From Roseburia sp. (lineage in GTDB: Bacteria; Bacillota; Clostridia; Lachnospirales; Lachnospiraceae): a DNA stretch of 21,526 nt. Position 1 is the first letter of the stretch. Each line of letters begins with the position of its first letter. The stretch is taken from positions 1 through 21,526 of the forward strand of contig JAUUNJ010000012.1 in assembly GCA_030844625.1 (NCBI GenBank). The letters are read 5' to 3'. Below are positions 15,608-21,524 of the stretch, piece by piece. A program made the translations under genes and the position numbers. The notes beneath the pieces were generated by a model. The model was not told the DNA's origin. It searched no databases and saw only the letters and a list, made by a program, of their open reading frames with translations.

Positions 15608-15949
15608 ATGAAAGAGTTAGAAATAGTAATTAAGCCGGAAAAGTTGGAAAATCTTAAGAGAATTCTTGATTTAGAAGGCGCAAGAGGTGTAATGATTACA
15701 ACTATTTTCGGATATGGACATCAAAAAGGAGCAGGTCAGGTCTATACCAGAGAGGATACGCCGGGAATCAATTTATTGCCGAAATTAAGTGTAAGAACGG
15801 TTGTAAAAGATGACATTGTAGATAACATTGTTAACCGTGTTCTGGAAGAACTGAACACAAACAGTTTTGGTGACGGAAAAATATTTATTAAAGATGTTGA
15901 GGGTGTTGTGAAAATCAGAACCGGAGAAACCGGTGAAGAAGCACTGTAG
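15608..15949 (+). CDS. P-II family signalling protein lacking the uridylylation Tyr
   Basis: P-II proteins are trimeric sensors of ATP/ADP and 2-oxoglutarate that bind and regulate transporters and enzymes through the T-loop. The 113 residues match GlnB/GlnK: MKELEIVIKPEKLENLK, GYGHQKG with Gln39 and Lys40, LLPKL with Lys59, FGDGKIF (87-93) and IRTGE with Arg104. Differences are a T-loop longer by one residue (VYTREDTPGINLLPK), Thr or nearby non-Tyr residues where GlnB has Tyr51, and Lys102 where GlnB has Arg101. Control by uridylylation is therefore not expected. The gene starts 3 bp after the APC permease stop behind AAAGGAG (15594-15600), not next to amtB or glnA, so it is probably a dedicated regulator of that permease or pathway. 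Confidence 0.88.
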   Translation: MKELEIVIKPEKLENLKRILDLEGARGVMITTIFGYGHQKGAGQVYTREDTPGINLLPKLSVRTVVKDDIVDNIVNRVLEELNTNSFGDGKIFIKDVEGVVKIRTGETGEEAL

Positions 15950-16010
15950 AAAATATTTCATAGAAAGTAAGAATAGGTCATAATAATCACTTTAATAGTG
16001 TCCTTATATC

Positions 16011-16056
16011 AAAGCATGCAGAGTACGAAAGTATTTTGTATGCTTTTTCTCTCTTT
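16011..16056 (+). terminator. Perfect 16-bp terminator hairpin with GAAA tetraloop
   Basis: AAAGCATGCAGAGTAC (16011-16026) pairs along its full length, counting G-U pairs, with GTATTTTGTATGCTTT (16031-16046) around GAAA, and a T-rich tract TTCTCTCTTT follows. It lies 62 bp after the P-II gene and closes the locus. Confidence 0.85.
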
Positions 16057-16060
16057 ATAA

Positions 16061-16092
16061 TTAACCTCTTAACAGTGAATTTTTACCTGTTA
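16061..16092 (+). promoter_or_regulatory. Direct repeat, likely LytTR operator
   Basis: Two 11-base copies, TTAACCTCTTA at 16061 and TTTACCTGTTA at 16082, match at 9 of 11 positions with a 21-bp period, two helical turns. LytTR proteins bind such spaced direct repeats upstream of the -35 box. The second copy ends 11 bp before the -35 of the LytTR gene, which suggests autoregulation. Confidence 0.5.
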
Positions 16093-16103
16093 CGGAAAGA
16101 GCA

Positions 16104-16132
16104 TTTACATATTTTTGTTTAACAAATATAAT
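16104..16132 (+). promoter_or_regulatory. Sigma-A promoter of the LytTR/LiaF-like operon
   Basis: TTTACA (16104-16109), a 17-base spacer and TATAAT (16127-16132) are close to consensus. The predicted start near 16139 leaves a leader of about 14 bases containing AAGGAG (16141-16146) before ATG 16153. Confidence 0.75.
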
Positions 16133-16152
16133 GTTCACATAAGGAGTTTCCA

Positions 16153-16611
16153 ATGAAGATTACAGTAGAAATTAATGAAAACTGCATAGAGGATGAAGTT
16201 GTGATTCGTTGCCATGAGGTGAATGATATGGTGAACAGAATTCAGAGAGCGGTATCAGACATTACAAAGAAAGAAACAAAGATCAGGCTGATAAAGGGAA
16301 ATAAAGAGTACTATATATCTATCGATGATATTTTGTTTTTTGAGTCTGATGACAGTATCATATGTGCACATACCATATCAGACATATTTGTGACAAAATA
16401 TAAATTATATGAGTTAGAACAGATTTTGCCATGGCATTTCAGCCGGATATCCAAGTCGGCAATTTTGAATGTAAAAAAAGTGTATTCGATTACAAAAAAT
16501 ATTACAGCATCAAGTGTAATTGAATTTAAGGAAACTCCAAAGCAGGTTTATGTATCCAGAGCATACTATAAACCGTTAATGAGTAAGATTGAAGAAATGA
16601 GGAATGTGTAA
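16153..16611 (+). CDS. Stand-alone LytTR DNA-binding regulator
   Basis: A 152-residue transcription regulator with no receiver domain. The C-terminal half (about 44-150) is a LytTR domain: IRLIKGNKEYYISIDDILFF, then VTKYKLYELEQILPW, and the signature FSRISKSAILNVKKVYSI (96-113). The N-terminal ~40 residues (MKITVEINENC...) form a short extension of the type found in LytTR proteins paired with membrane partners. Its stop and the next ATG share one base (TAATG), so the two proteins are translationally coupled. A membrane partner may keep it inactive until an envelope signal arrives; that is inference from the organisation of similar pairs. A direct repeat upstream suggests it controls its own operon. 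Confidence 0.9.
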   Translation: MKITVEINENCIEDEVVIRCHEVNDMVNRIQRAVSDITKKETKIRLIKGNKEYYISIDDILFFESDDSIICAHTISDIFVTKYKLYELEQILPWHFSRISKSAILNVKKVYSITKNITASSVIEFKETPKQVYVSRAYYKPLMSKIEEMRNV

Positions 16612-17342
16612 TGAAGAAAAATAGCATTTTCTGGGGGATAGTGCTTGTTCTTATGGCAGCACTGGTTATTGTAAGTGAAATGGGTTTGACTCAAGGAATC
16701 GGAGTTTGGACTATATTGTTTTCTGTTGGTTTTGGCGCAGCACTTATTAAGGGAATTATTAAATTTGATATGACACAGATATTATTTTCCATAGCATTTC
16801 TGTGTATCGTATGGGATGATGTACTTAGAATTGAGAAGATAACACCATGGCCCGTATTGCTTGCGGCATTACTTGGCAGTATTGGTTTCTCAATGATTTT
16901 TGGGAACAGAAGAAGGAAGAGATATAAAGAACAATATTTTACTTCACATAGAGGAGCTCATGTTTTTGGCAGGAAAAATTCTGAAGAAACCAGTGTAGAG
17001 CATGATTACGGTGAGGAAATTCATTGTTCCGTAAAATTTGGATCTCTTGTAAAGTATGCGAATTCTGAAAATTTAAGAAGTGTTGATGTTTCTGTATCAT
17101 TTGGTTCTGCGTCAATATATCTTGACAATGCAAAAGTGCCAAGCGGTGAGGTGGTTATTAATATTGATGCATCCTTTGCCGGAGTAGAATTGTATGTGCC
17201 ACGGGACTGGTATATTACAAATAATATGCAGACCGGCTTTGGAGGAATTGATGAAGAAAACAGAAACAGCAAAGCAAATCTTGTCAATGTAGTATTAATT
17301 GGTTCAGCTAATTTTTCCGGTGTGGAAGTGACATATGTTTAA
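16611..17342 (+). CDS. LiaF-like membrane protein with cell-wall-stress sensor domain
   Basis: A 243-residue membrane protein. Four hydrophobic helices (about 6-22, 29-49, 54-69 and 79-97) resemble the LiaI/LiaF transmembrane domain. A basic stretch NRRRKRYKE (99-107) would be cytoplasmic. The C-terminal part (about 136-243) is a repetitive beta-rich region with SVKFGSL, SVSFGSASIYLDN, DASFAGVELYVPRDW and LIGSANFSGVEVTY, typical of the LiaF C-terminal domain. In Bacillus, LiaF restrains the LiaSR system; here the partner is a LytTR protein encoded directly upstream with a one-base overlap. A repressor or sensor for envelope stress is the likely role. A bidirectional terminator follows about 80 bp later. 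Confidence 0.85.
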   Translation: MKKNSIFWGIVLVLMAALVIVSEMGLTQGIGVWTILFSVGFGAALIKGIIKFDMTQILFSIAFLCIVWDDVLRIEKITPWPVLLAALLGSIGFSMIFGNRRRKRYKEQYFTSHRGAHVFGRKNSEETSVEHDYGEEIHCSVKFGSLVKYANSENLRSVDVSVSFGSASIYLDNAKVPSGEVVINIDASFAGVELYVPRDWYITNNMQTGFGGIDEENRNSKANLVNVVLIGSANFSGVEVTYV

Positions 17343-17421
17343 ATTGTCAATATGTTAAAGAATAGTAAATCTTTGCATTAGTTATACTGTAGCGGAATAA
17401 GTTAAAAGAATATTTTAAAAT

Positions 17422-17477
17422 AAAAAACCGGGAAAGTTGTACACGTATAAAAATTTTAATAACTTTCCTGGTTTTTT
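17422..17477. terminator. Bidirectional terminator between convergent genes
   Basis: A 17-position stem, AAAAAACC-G-GGAAAGTT with AACTTTCC-T-GGTTTTTT (one G-T pair), has A-rich and T-rich outer ends, so it can work in both directions. It lies between the LiaF-like gene (+) and the WYL regulator gene (-). A related hairpin occurs at 19284-19332. Confidence 0.8.
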
Positions 17478-17541
17478 GTATTATTTTCTGTGTTTTTTCA
17501 AGAAACACAGCTTTATTATAAATTTAAGAACAAATTGAAAA

Positions 17542-18549
17542 TTATCGGTTATTTCTATTGTAATTTTCTAATATTGTGTTTATCATTTCTCTAAACTCAT
17601 CAATTGCAGATTGCGGCTGTAAGATAGTGACATCCGAACCGAGAGCAAAAATCCACGCATAAAACTGAGGACTGGTATATACAGTTATTCCTACAATGCA
17701 ACAGTCTGTATTGTCATAGTCCGGACGAATATTTACATTATCCCCAAAACGGTCTATAAACACACCAACTAATTCTTTTTTACACTGGATTGACAGGGAA
17801 CGTTCCTGACCGTTGAACATACCAAAGGTTTTCCTGGAATATTCTGCAATATCAAAATTACGAAATTCTTTTATTCCCTCTCTTGTTTCTTCTGTGAGTT
17901 CAATATTTTTCATTTTATCTATTCTGTAATGCCTTAAGGTCTGTGTCTGACTTTCGAAAGCAACCAGATAATAATTATCATCTGTTAAATGTACTGCATA
18001 AGGACTTACATTATAATCTTTCTTTTTACTGATAAGTTCACGTTTTTCATTCCAGTGAACATATTTAAAAGTAATGCGGAAATTGCCGCTGATAGCAGAA
18101 TAAAGTGTATCAAGATTTTTTAAAACCTTGTTATTCATTGTTTTTACTCTTTCGCTTATAAGTACATTTCTGTTAAGCAGATCTTTATCGTATTGTGTTC
18201 CAAGCGAAGCTATTTTCTTAATTAAATCTTGTGATTTTGTAGTGGTTAAAAACTTTGAGGAAGTAACGGAATCTACAAGAAATTTCAACTCATTGGAAGT
18301 AAAAGTTCTATTTGTAAGTCGATATTTGTAGCTGCCCTTTTCCTGTATTCCCTCAATCTCAAAACCTGCGGAGTTTAGAACAGAGATTGCCGAATACACT
18401 GTTCTTCTGTCTACATACACATTTTTCTTTTCTAAAAACAAAAGTATTTCGCTCATTTTTATAAAGTGTGTTTCATCTGATTTCTTCCAAAATAATTCAA
18501 TTAAATATATGGGCACTAATTTTTTGCTTTCTGATGATTTTTTATCCAT
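17542..18549 (-). CDS. WYL-domain transcription regulator
   Basis: A 335-residue regulator of the DeoR-like HTH plus WYL type. The N-terminal part (about 10-80) is a winged HTH, with ILLFLEKKNVYVDRRTVYSA containing the recognition-helix pattern. A WYL domain occupies about 150-225: PYAVHLTDDNYYLVAFE (183-199) has Tyr193-Tyr194-Leu195 instead of Trp-Tyr-Leu, followed by HYRIDKMKNIEL. A C-terminal WCX-like extension follows. The open frame extends 70 codons further upstream, but ATG 18549 with GGAG at 18555-18558 is the better start and begins at the HTH. It is divergent from the lectin-like small gene, with 333 bp between them, so it may regulate that gene, itself, or both. WYL domains often sense nucleic acids or nucleotides; the ligand here is unknown. 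Confidence 0.87.
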   Translation of the reverse strand: MDKKSSESKKLVPIYLIELFWKKSDETHFIKMSEILLFLEKKNVYVDRRTVYSAISVLNSAGFEIEGIQEKGSYKYRLTNRTFTSNELKFLVDSVTSSKFLTTTKSQDLIKKIASLGTQYDKDLLNRNVLISERVKTMNNKVLKNLDTLYSAISGNFRITFKYVHWNEKRELISKKKDYNVSPYAVHLTDDNYYLVAFESQTQTLRHYRIDKMKNIELTEETREGIKEFRNFDIAEYSRKTFGMFNGQERSLSIQCKKELVGVFIDRFGDNVNIRPDYDNTDCCIVGITVYTSPQFYAWIFALGSDVTILQPQSAIDEFREMINTILENYNRNNR

Positions 18550-18882
18550 GATATCTCCAATTTTATTTTTTCTCTTGTTTTCAAAGATGGTCTGACAAAG
18601 CAAAACCATCTGATTATTTATCTTAATAATAGCACAATATAAGAAAAATATTTGTATAAAATTGATGCGACAGAATTCTAACAGGTGGCTTCTGACTTCC
18701 GAATGTGGCAGTCTGCTAAATTGAACCATGCACCGTATATACCATATGTAATATAACATTTTTATAATAAATTTAATAAAGGTTATTTGGTTTTTCTTTG
18801 GTATCTGAGGAATAAAGATTATTATAGAATCATAATATTATAATAATAAAGCAGTTGATGCTATAATAAAGGAGGTAATTAT
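18550..18882. other. AT-rich divergent intergenic region
   Basis: This 333-bp stretch separates the minus-strand WYL regulator from the plus-strand lectin gene. It contains a GATGGT...ACCATC inverted repeat (18586-18610) in the WYL gene leader and a run of TATAAT-like sequences near 18839-18867 before the lectin ribosome site. I could not pair any of them with a convincing -35 box. No gene is evident. Confidence 0.5.
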
Positions 18883-19056
18883 ATGGCAAAATTTACAGTT
18901 GATATTCCGGTAGGACCTATTTGGAATCAGAAAGATGCAGAGGAGAAGTGTCCCATTGTTTGTGCGGCACATCTCGGTAAATGGAATGGTCAGTGGTCAA
19001 CACCAAAGACAAGTTGGGGGAAAATGAGTGTTTGTACATGCGTATTTAAGTCCTAA
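18883..19056 (+). CDS. Single-repeat mannan-binding lectin (MVL family)
   Basis: A 57-residue protein behind a perfect AAAGGAGG site. It begins MAKFTVDIPVGPIWNQKDAE and contains CAAHLGKWNGQWSTP followed by GKMSVCTCVF. This matches one repeat of the Microcystis viridis lectin MVL (VNIPAGPLWSNAEAQ, IAAAHQGNFTGQWTT, MSVVEVE, from memory), which binds oligomannose. MVL has two such repeats of about 54 residues; this protein is one repeat and would have to form a dimer to reproduce that arrangement. It has four Cys (23, 27, 51, 53), absent from the MVL segment I recall, which suggest a metal site or disulfides. There is no signal peptide, so it is cytosolic or released on lysis. Role unknown: glycan binding or phage/virus defence are possible. 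Confidence 0.8.
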   Translation: MAKFTVDIPVGPIWNQKDAEEKCPIVCAAHLGKWNGQWSTPKTSWGKMSVCTCVFKS

Positions 19057-19378
19057 GAAAAATAAGGAGCAGTATTTTTAATTATCTGTTAATCTGTGCT
19101 CATGTTTACACTTCTTTTTATACTTTTAAATAAATACTTATATTATAATTTGCATATGTTTATAGTGCATACTGATTTTGTAAATGAATTAGTTTTATAT
19201 GTAAAAAGTCAAAGAGCAGTTACATAGAGTTGTAGTAAATTAATAGTTGCACGTATGGGAAAAGTAAGTAGAATCAGAAATAAAAACTGGGAAAGTATAC
19301 AGGAATAAAAAGTTGTGGCTTTCCTAGTTTTCTTTTGCCATCGCCCGGCAGGTTTACATTAAAACAGAATATAGATGC
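19057..19378. other. Intergenic region without a recognisable gene, containing a hairpin
   Basis: This 322-bp AT-rich stretch after the lectin gene has no open frame I can support and no clear promoter. Its only distinct structure is the inverted repeat at 19284-19332, which could end transcription from either side. Confidence 0.5.
19284..19337. terminator. Terminator-like hairpin related to the one at 17422
   Basis: AAAACTGGGAAAG (19284-19296) pairs over 13 positions with CTTTCCTAGTTTT (19320-19332), with one G-T pair, then CTTTT. Arms and loop resemble the hairpin at 17422-17477 (AAAACYGGGAAAGT...CTTTCCTRGTTTT, with ATAAAAA in both loops). It can end the lectin transcript (+) and, through its A/T-rich ends, the minus-strand membrane gene. 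Confidence 0.65.
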
Positions 19379-19567
19379 CTATTTTTTCTTTCTGAAAGCT
19401 GCGATAAACAACATCACCATTATAATCAAATAAGCGGCATATATGGAATAAGTAATGGTATTATCCCATGGCCAGCTTGATTGTGGATTATTAAGTGAAA
19501 CAATGAAAAAAATTATACCAATCACTAACATAGCACAAGTAATAATCCCCAATATTCGTTTGTTCAT
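19379..19567 (-). CDS. Small two-helix membrane protein, function unknown
   Basis: A 62-residue protein beginning MNKRILGIITCAML. It has two hydrophobic segments (about 5-24 and 41-58) separated by NNPQSSWPWDNT and ends with the basic tail FRKKK, so both termini are probably cytoplasmic. I prefer ATG 19567 because GGGAAGGAAG lies a suitable distance upstream. The same frame stays open upstream to 19837, with a possible TTG start at 19702 giving 107 residues, but I see no ribosome site there. I do not recognise a named family. Confidence 0.6.
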   Translation of the reverse strand: MNKRILGIITCAMLVIGIIFFIVSLNNPQSSWPWDNTITYSIYAAYLIIMVMLFIAAFRKKK

Positions 19568-19837
19568 ATAATTACTTCCTTCCCTTAAATAAACTAAATT
19601 AGTAATGCACAATGCTGGAACGAAACCAAAGAAAATGACAATGAACAGCATTAGCATAAGATAGATGGCAAAGGCTTGAAACTGCGTTGTAGTATTGCTC
19701 AATTTGGAAAGCGGATAGAGCGACCGTACACGGGCAATTCTTGTTTCGTTCCCCTCATATTGCAGATACTCCGCCTGACTCCCTGTTTTGGTGAAAGTAG
19801 CACTGTTATGCCAGTTTGCAAATATTTGTCCGGGGAT
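19568..19837 (-). pseudogene. Possible membrane-protein remnant in frame with the small gene
   Basis: On the minus strand a frame free of stops runs from 19837 into the small membrane gene. It encodes a protein-like stretch: polar GSQAEYLQYEGNETRIARVR, then SLYPLSKLSNTTTQF, then a hydrophobic segment FAIYLMLMLFIVIFFGFVPA. There is no in-frame ATG before the hydrophobic helix, and an in-frame TAA sits at 19838-19840. The base composition is less AT-rich (29 of 60 bases G or C in 19681-19740) than the surrounding intergenic DNA. This looks like the decayed end of a larger membrane protein, perhaps a permease. It could instead be the beginning of the small protein if TTG 19702 is used. Confidence 0.3.
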
Positions 19838-20055
19838 TTAATAACTGTTATATTTCGTTATAGAAATCTCGGCTAACCCTTGAAAATACTAAAGTTTTTG
19901 TGGGAGTATTCTCCGTCACATCTAGTATTGTGTTATAGCGTTTTACCCTCGGCTGCGAACCCTCAATTGATATAGGCAGATTGCTATGAGCAGTCTGCCT
20001 ATTAATTATAGCACATAAATAATAAATATGACACAAGGTGTCAGGTTATTTGTGT
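19838..20055. other. Less AT-rich intergenic stretch with inverted repeat
   Basis: With the remnant before it, this is part of a region of about 500 bp without a confident gene. It holds a hairpin at 19972-20002 (ATAGGCAGA-t-TGCT, loop ATG, AGCA-g-TCTGCCTAT) and the palindrome at 20029. I looked for a tRNA and do not see one. Confidence 0.4.
19972..20002. repeat. Near-perfect inverted repeat hairpin
   Basis: Nine plus four base pairs with a single T/G mismatch and a three-base loop make a strong hairpin. It is not followed by a T run on either strand, so it is not a classical terminator. It is about 85 bp upstream of the ClbS-like gene. Confidence 0.6.
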
Positions 20056-20061
20056 TATAAT
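20029..20061 (+). promoter_or_regulatory. Operator palindrome and -10 box of the ClbS-like/WYL operon
   Basis: TGACAC-AAG-GTGTCA (20029-20043) is a perfect 6-bp palindrome with a 3-base centre. TATAAT lies at 20056-20061, 12 bp further on. No good -35 box is present at the normal distance, and the palindrome occupies most of that place, which fits control by a DNA-binding regulator, plausibly the YafY-like protein of the same operon. Confidence 0.55.
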
Positions 20062-20086
20062 GAAAAAAATTAAAGGAGAAAATTGT

Positions 20087-20629
20087 ATGCCAAGACCACA
20101 GACAAAGAATGATTTAATTCAAACAGCAGATTTAAACTATGATAAACTTTTGAAACTTATTGATTCTATGACAGAAATAGAATTAAACACAGAATTTGAC
20201 TTTTCATCAGATACCAAAAAGAAAGAAGCTCATTGGGAAAGAGATAAAAATTTAAGAGATATTTTGATTCATTTACATGAGTGGCACAATCTGATGCTTG
20301 AATGGGTAGCTGACAATAAAGCTGGGTTGCATAAGTCCTTTCTAATGGAAGGCTATAATTGGAAAACATATGGTGCTATGAATATTCTGTTCTGGAAAAG
20401 AAACCAATCAGTTACCTTTGACGTGGCATTAAAACAGTTTAAAGAATCACACAAAAAAATTATGGATGTTATTCAAACAATGTCAAATGATGAATTATTC
20501 CAGAAAAATGTATATGACTGGGTAGGCGGTAGTACCATTGGTTCTTACTTTATCAGTGTAACCAGTAGTCATTATGATTGGGCTATGAAAAAGATAAAAG
20601 CACATAGGAAGATGTTAAATGTTAAATAG
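20087..20629 (+). CDS. ClbS/DfsB-family four-helix bundle protein (DUF1706)
   Basis: A 180-residue protein starting MPRPQTKNDLIQTADLNYDK, typical of the ClbS/DfsB family. Other conserved parts are RDKNLRDILIHLHEWHNLML (52-71), a Trp-rich MEGYNWKTYGAMN (87-99), and TSSHYDWAMKKIKAH near the C-terminus. ClbS protects colibactin producers by opening the toxin's cyclopropane; most family members have no known substrate, and there is no colibactin-type synthase in this window. I chose ATG 20087 because AAAGGAG at 20072-20078 is 8 bases upstream and the protein then begins like its relatives; an earlier ATG at 20060 overlaps the -10 box. It overlaps the WYL regulator gene by 11 bp, so the two are co-expressed. 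Confidence 0.85.
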   Translation: MPRPQTKNDLIQTADLNYDKLLKLIDSMTEIELNTEFDFSSDTKKKEAHWERDKNLRDILIHLHEWHNLMLEWVADNKAGLHKSFLMEGYNWKTYGAMNILFWKRNQSVTFDVALKQFKESHKKIMDVIQTMSNDELFQKNVYDWVGGSTIGSYFISVTSSHYDWAMKKIKAHRKMLNVK

Positions 20630-21524
20630 ATTATTTCAAATTGTATATTTATTAATGGAAAAACCGCAGATGACAGCAAAAGAGTTAGCTGATATTTTTG
20701 AGGTTTCAGAGAGGACTATATATCGTGATATAGATAAATTGACAATAGCTGGAATCCCTATTTATACAAATCAAGGTAAACACGGGGGTGTTTCAATATT
20801 ACCGGACTATGTTTTGGATAAAGCGGTTCTTACAACGGAAGAAAAGGACAAAATAATGGAGTCACTCAATGCATTGAATGAAGTATCTCTTGCGGTTGAT
20901 AATGATTCCATATCAAAACTTCGTTCTTTTTTAGGTAAACAATATCAGGATTGGATTGAAATAGAGTTTTCTAGTTGGGAGAATAGTAGTGAAGATGCTG
21001 CTACATTCGAACGGATTAAAAATGCCATATTGGGACACTTTTATATGGAAATCGTTTATTCTGGAAATCAAGAGAGCTTGGTTCAAAGAAAAATAAAACC
21101 GATAAAACTATGTTTTAAAGATCAGGCATGGTATTTGTACGCTTATTGCTGTCTGCGAAATGACTATCGTTTCTTTAAACTGAAAAGGATATCACATATA
21201 GATGTATTGGATAGCCTTTTTGAACCGGAAAATGTTGGAAAAGTATTGTCAAAGATTAATAATAAGTACTCTGATAGTCTTTCAAAAATCTCGGTAACGT
21301 TGGAAATCAGTCAGGAAATGGCTTTCCGGGCATATGAAGAATTAAGCAATATAGTGGTAACAGATAACGGCACACTATTGTGCAATATTGAGGTTTCGGA
21401 CATTAATTGGTTTACAAGTTATGTGCTTTCCTATGGTTCGCATATCCAAGTATTAGAACCTATAGAAATAAAGGAAAAAGTAAAGCAGGAAATTGAAAAA
21501 ATGAAGCATTTATATATTGATTAG
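20619..21524 (+). CDS. YafY-like HTH-WYL transcription regulator
   Basis: A 301-residue regulator. The N-terminal HTH is MTAKELADIFEVSERTIYRD (18-37), followed by the wing with GKHGGVSILPDY (53-64). A WYL domain spans about 130-200, with QAWYLYAYC carrying the Trp171-Tyr172-Leu173 motif, Arg180, and FFKLKRISHIDVL. A C-terminal WCX domain follows. ATG 20619 overlaps the end of the ClbS-like gene and is preceded by AGGAAG, which implies coupling. It probably controls this operon through the palindrome at 20029. It differs in sequence and layout from the other WYL protein at 17542-18549. The stop lies two bases from the window end, so anything downstream is not visible. Confidence 0.9.
   Translation: MLNRLFQIVYLLMEKPQMTAKELADIFEVSERTIYRDIDKLTIAGIPIYTNQGKHGGVSILPDYVLDKAVLTTEEKDKIMESLNALNEVSLAVDNDSISKLRSFLGKQYQDWIEIEFSSWENSSEDAATFERIKNAILGHFYMEIVYSGNQESLVQRKIKPIKLCFKDQAWYLYAYCCLRNDYRFFKLKRISHIDVLDSLFEPENVGKVLSKINNKYSDSLSKISVTLEISQEMAFRAYEELSNIVVTDNGTLLCNIEVSDINWFTSYVLSYGSHIQVLEPIEIKEKVKQEIEKMKHLYID

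Noticed and set aside
18550..18759. 70-residue N-terminal extension of the minus-strand WYL regulator
   Set aside because: It is low-quality AT-rich sequence with no ribosome site; ATG 18549 has GGAG upstream and begins at the HTH.
19681..20010. tRNA gene or mobile-element attachment site in the less AT-rich stretch
   Set aside because: No cloverleaf, no T-loop GTTCRANNC at the right spacing, no CCA end, and no integrase or flanking duplication in the window.
19848..20036. 62-codon minus-strand open frame in the intergenic region
   Set aside because: No ribosome site or recognisable domain, and it runs through the hairpin and into the palindrome; not supportable as a gene.
20060..20086. ATG 20060 as start of the ClbS-like gene
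   Set aside because: It overlaps the TATAAT box and has no ribosome site; ATG 20087 is preceded by AAAGGAG and matches the family start.
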